Assembly: GCA_000827495.1 (NCBI GenBank) | Contig: KN817681.1 | Coordinates: 1-22,528 of the forward strand | Direction: 5' to 3' | From: Hypholoma sublateritium FD-334 SS-4 | Lineage: Eukaryota; Basidiomycota; Agaricomycetes; Agaricales; Strophariaceae | DNA: 22,528 nucleotides | In this document: positions 19,943 to 22,528 of the stretch, in pieces | How positions within the stretch are numbered: position 1 is the first letter of the stretch | How the letters are laid out: every line of letters starts with the position of its first letter | Program-made: the position numbers and the translations under genes | The notes under the pieces: model-generated | The model's database searches: none | Seen by the model: only the letters and a program-made list of their open reading frames with translations | What the model was told of the DNA's origin: nothing

Positions 19943-21138
19943 GCTTGGGTGAAGTGAGTGCCGTTGAGCAGGACACTCGAGTCAGCGACATCGACAGCAG
20001 CGCGGGAGAAGTCCTTTGGTAAGCGCTGATTTCAACTCAGATTTTGCTCGAACTGATTTCTGACTTTGCCTTACTTGCGTCTCTTACAATCTCGTCTTCT
20101 ACCTAGTTTTCCACAATTCAGCATGTCTTGGTAAGTAAGAGAAACCGAGACAATTCCAATGCTCACCTTTCCTTGGCAGGATATGCATTGGCGCACCTGT
20201 TTTCGTAGAAATCGCCGACCCCCAACATGCAGGGCGATTTCGACGGGTTGTCGCTCAAGTTATCGATCACATTGTCGTCCCTGTTCAATCTGGTGCGGAA
20301 ACAGTAACTGTGAGTGCACGCCCGTATACTTCCAGTCATGTAGTAACGCGCTGCAGCGTCGTTCCTATCTCGTCCGCCTCGGGAACCAAGAAACGATTAC
20401 AGTGCACCCCAGTCGCATTGCCAGTCTTCAGTAAGTATCCGATCTCACCTATTCAACTTGCCGTACTCATGCTCTTCAAGTGCTCCGCAGTAAGTTCACT
20501 TAATTAGTTATTCTCCTTCTCTAATCTCTTCATGAAGTAACTGCCACAAATGCCCTTTGACCCCGGGCTTTAACCTGTATTAGCTGCCAATTGTAATCAT
20601 GCTGCTCCTGTACGCCGGCATTCGGCGCCGTGCGCAATGAATATCTTTTTTTGTGATATATCTTTATTTTATGAAAGTTGTAAGGCGCGCCGTAAGACGC
20701 GACGCAGGGTGCGATGACGGGCCCCCGACATGGTGCGATTTGTTTTATACTTTGTAAAATATAGCATGTTTTGCGCATTTTTCTGATTGATAAATGCTTA
20801 CACAACTTGTGAATGTACATGCATCTTATCTTTCTAAAATGATGCATTCGTAATGCATTTTTCAATATTAAAAACATAATAAAGTTCACAATATAACATA
20901 TGAACAAAAGCCCAAATTTTGGACTGATTTTCGTGTTCTTAAAATGCTCACAAAAGGATAGAGATTACAATCAACTAAATCAAATACATTTTCTACCTTT
21001 TGTTTCCATTCTTATTGTGTGTTACATGAGGAAAATTCATCTAAAAAGGATAATTTTTATCTACTCTACATTTTAAACCAAAATCATTCCGTTTTTCATG
21101 CGTTTTTCTACTGGAAATACTGTTGGGTCCCAGCAGTG
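19943..21138 (-). repeat. Right terminal inverted repeat (continuous homology)
   Basis: Inverted counterpart of 1-1204, including tip, subterminal motifs, the small gene and its leader. The three GAAAAAYGC motifs (here at 21100-21108, 20855-20863 and 20775-20783 on the minus strand) lie at nearly the same distances from the tip as on the left. The terminal C of CACTG is the complement of G21138. Confidence 0.9.
20123..20493 (+). CDS. Small TIR-embedded protein, right copy (four exons, 74 aa)
   Basis: Exons 20123-20130, 20180-20309, 20357-20430 and 20481-20493, with introns of 49, 47 and 50 bp (GTAAGT, GTGAGT and GTAAGT donors). The protein begins MSWICIGAPVFVEI and ends ASLHAPQ. It aligns along its length with the left copy at 659-1031, sharing ICIGAPV, VEI, GRFRRV, AQV, RSY, SR and ASLHA. 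One codon is lost in exon 2. Exon 3 (74 bases) and exon 4 (13 bases) are the same length in both copies, while intron sequences are nearly unrelated apart from splice signals. In the first 33 codons about nine changes are silent, many more than expected for a decaying copy. The function is unknown. An SH3-like fold binding the terminal repeats or the transposase would fit, but that is speculation. Confidence 0.75.
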
Positions 21139-21338
21139 CTTGCACGTTCCTGAACTCGCCACCTTTAACACCCTGTGGCGAGGCGGCTCTCGAGACGCGC
21201 GACCACATTCTCAACCACTGCCGCCACCGCGGAGTGGATTACTTCTACAGACCAGCGCGGACTCTGCCTGCTCTGATTCGCTTCCTCGAACACTTTCCAT
21301 GGGTGTTCTCGTTCCGCCCTAAAGATGGGGTGGGATGA
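21139..21338 (+). pseudogene. Non-LTR retrotransposon C-terminal remnant
   Basis: The frame starting just right of the element reads FLNSPPLTPCGEAALETRDH, then ILNHC, and later LPALIRFLEHFPWVF. A CGE...ETRDHIL..C segment after a reverse transcriptase/RNase H region is typical of fungal LINE-type elements. The piece is short and starts abruptly at the element border. This suggests the CACTA element inserted into an older LINE copy; the missing left flank should hold the rest. Confidence 0.55.
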
Positions 21339-21577
21339 CGTGGCAGGGCCGCAGGGGTATTACTCCTGCTGATCCTGGCAGCTTTCAATGACATGCCCGG
21401 GAGCGTATTGGCGAGCTCCGGCGTTAATGGCGTGTGCCCCACACAATGCCCTTCCCGTCCTCGTCGGCGACTGGCTGGCTTCGGCCGGCTGGCCGCTGGC
21501 GGGGTGCTCTGTTCGTGAACGCTAGGCCTCTATCCTTGCACTTTCAACACATCACGCATCTTCCTTGTCTCGCAATC
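21339..21577. other. Leader/spacer before Copia gag
   Basis: About 240 GC-rich bases between the LINE remnant and the gag start. No LTR ends, primer-binding site or other signal could be identified. Confidence 0.4.
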
Positions 21578-22423
21578 ATGACTTCAAACAACATGCCCAA
21601 TTTCACTAAACTGAATGCATCCAACTACCCAACCTGGTCTGGAGAAATGCAGGCATATCTTNGCTCCCAGGGNGTTTGGCGCATTGTATCCGGCGATTCC
21701 AAGCAGCCCAACACGTCCTCTTCTCCCTCCGACACTCAGGCGGCCGCACTCGAAGCCTGGCAGCTGAAATCNGACAAAGCAGCTGGCTACATCTACCTGG
21801 CTGTGGAGGACAACCAGAAGATCCATTTTGCGAACATTTCGGACGATCCAGTCAAGATGTGGGCTGCCCTTGCATCTGTGCACCTCCAGAAGNGTCCAGG
21901 AGCTCGTTTCAATGCCTATGACGACCTATTCAGCATCAGGAAGCTGGAGGACGAGTCTCTGCAGTCCCTCATGAACAAAGTGGACACTGCTATCCACAGG
22001 ATCCAGGATCTTGGGCCTAGGGACTTCACTCTCACCAACCTGGATGATGAGCTGGCAAGCATGACACTCATAAGGGCGCTTCCTGACGAGTTTAGTGGCT
22101 TTGCTTCGTCTCTCCTACTGCTGGACAAGCTGGAGAAGGCTACCATTCAACAGGCCTTTGTTTCTGAGGAATCCCAACGTCGCCATCGCGCTTCTGCCGC
22201 CCCCAACGTCNCCTCTGCACTGGCAGCAACCTCATCTCGCCCTCCTGCATCCTCTACCACTGAATGCGAGTTTTGCGGCCGTTTGGGGCATGTTCAAGCC
22301 ACCTGCAGGTCATACAAGGATCACCAAGCAACGGCGAAGCAACGAGCACAATCTGGAGCTTGGAGGGGTGGCCAGAAAGCGAAGAAAGCGGATGAAACAG
22401 ACAAGGAACCCAAGAAGTGTTAG
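21578..22423 (+). CDS. gag: Copia (Ty1) retrotransposon gag polyprotein part (281 aa)
   Basis: Starts MTSNNMPNFTKLNASNYPTW, the usual opening of Copia gag (a K-L-x-x-x-N-Y-x-x-W motif). It continues with a helical gag domain (LEAWQLK, AGYIYLAV, MWAALASVHLQK, ISIRKLEDESLQ-like parts) and the zinc knuckle CEFCGRLGHVQATC (residues 230-243, C-x2-C-x4-H-x4-C), then a basic tail ending at TAG. The upstream ATG at 21434 is in frame, but the homology begins at 21578. Gag coats the retroelement RNA and forms particles. The protein stops 41 residues after the zinc-knuckle start H region without reading into protease, so pol must lie in another frame, beyond the window, or be absent. Five bases are N (21662, 21673, 21772, 21893, 22211), two of them at silent positions. 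Confidence 0.85.
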   Translation: MTSNNMPNFTKLNASNYPTWSGEMQAYLXSQXVWRIVSGDSKQPNTSSSPSDTQAAALEAWQLKXDKAAGYIYLAVEDNQKIHFANISDDPVKMWAALASVHLQKXPGARFNAYDDLFSIRKLEDESLQSLMNKVDTAIHRIQDLGPRDFTLTNLDDELASMTLIRALPDEFSGFASSLLLLDKLEKATIQQAFVSEESQRRHRASAAPNVXSALAATSSRPPASSTTECEFCGRLGHVQATCRSYKDHQATAKQRAQSGAWRGGQKAKKADETDKEPKKC

Positions 22424-22528
22424 AAGTTGATATGTTCGCTTACTAACGGCAGAAGGTCCCTGCACTGGCGTGGGTCAGAAGTATCCACATGTGCCTGCAC
22501 ACCTGGCTGTTGGGTTCTAGTCAAACCC
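22424..22528. other. Sequence after gag stop to window end
   Basis: 105 bases with no clear protease or integrase coding and no LTR recognised. The window ends before the rest of the retroelement can be judged. Confidence 0.4.

Larger units (their letters stand above)
1..21138. mobile_element. Giant CACTA (EnSpm)-class DNA transposon with long inverted arms and several genes
   Basis: Bases 1-1204 and 19943-21138 are inverted copies of each other. The first 77 bases differ at about four positions by eye, and similarity falls to roughly 75-80% further in. The right terminus reads CACTG on the complementary strand, the terminal pattern of CACTA elements. The left terminus begins at the second base of that pattern, so base 1 of the element should lie just outside the window. 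The interior encodes an intact Tnp2-type transposase, the CACTA enzyme. At about 21 kb it is large for the class; fungal CACTA elements are usually several kilobases (recalled, not searched). It holds six interior genes plus one gene duplicated in the arms. The alternative is that two related terminal pieces flank unrelated host DNA. Against this, no inner CACTG ends were seen near 2.4 or 18.7 kb. The 2-3 bp target duplication cannot be tested because the left flank is missing. Confidence 0.75.

Noticed and set aside
1..21138. Two separate inverted transposons flanking ordinary host genes
   Set aside because: No inner CACTG ends or tip palindromes were found near 2.4 or 18.7 kb, and the transposase lies between the arms. 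Kept as the main alternative because the left flank is unseen.
1..21138. Starship, Helitron or KDZ-type element
   Set aside because: No DUF3435 tyrosine recombinase, Rep/helicase or KDZ transposase was found. The long inverted ends and Tnp2 motifs fit CACTA.
22508..22520. TGTTGGGT at the window end, like the element tip and like many Copia LTR starts
   Set aside because: Only eight bases match, with no further similarity to the tip and no second LTR to compare.

Overview
The window looks like an agaricomycete (mushroom-forming basidiomycete) genome. Evidence: many short GT-AG introns of about 47-60 bp, a Tnp2-type CACTA transposase of the form common in these fungi, a Copia gag gene and a non-LTR retrotransposon remnant, and several intact proteins of types I recall only from agaricomycete genomes (from memory, not searched). 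Nothing prokaryotic, no rRNA and no tRNA was recognised.

The main reading is that bases 1-21138 are one very large CACTA (EnSpm)-class DNA transposon. Both ends carry the same sequence in inverted orientation. The outer 77 bases match at about 95%, and alignable homology then runs without a break for about 1.2 kb per side (1-1204 against 19943-21138). Patchy homology continues inward to about 2.2 kb on the left and to about 19.28 kb on the right. The right end terminates as CACTG on the complementary strand. The left C would be the base just before the window.

Layout from left to right: left arm with a small four-exon gene (659-1031, minus) and a broken STI1/HOP chaperone fragment (1211-1480, minus); the Tnp2 transposase (2483-6462, minus, five exons, 1254 aa); a 961-aa proline-rich/coiled-coil protein in seven exons (7308-10512, minus), a candidate second transposition protein; a divergent 164-aa unknown (10803-11404, plus); a WD40 protein (12131 to about 13.7 kb, minus); a 256-aa unknown (13842-14761, plus), divergent from the WD40 gene; a 972-aa unknown (15617-18593, plus); then the right arm with a second, diverged but intact copy of the small gene (20123-20493, plus). 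Every interior gene can be read as an open spliced frame with regular introns. Only the first exon of the WD40 gene is unresolved.

The least expected part is the small TIR gene. Each arm has its own copy, transcribed outward, with the same four-exon structure. Reading frame and splice sites are kept while introns and third codon positions have drifted. This suggests selection on the protein and hence a role in the life of the element. Intergenic gaps of the element also contain pairs of 26-32 bp direct repeats built around palindromes, which are candidate protein-binding sites.

Right of the element (21139-22528) lies unrelated repeat material: a short non-LTR retrotransposon C-terminal remnant that the element seems to have entered, then a Copia gag gene with a zinc knuckle and five ambiguous bases. 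The left flank and the target-site duplication cannot be seen, so the single-element reading is strong inference, not proof.
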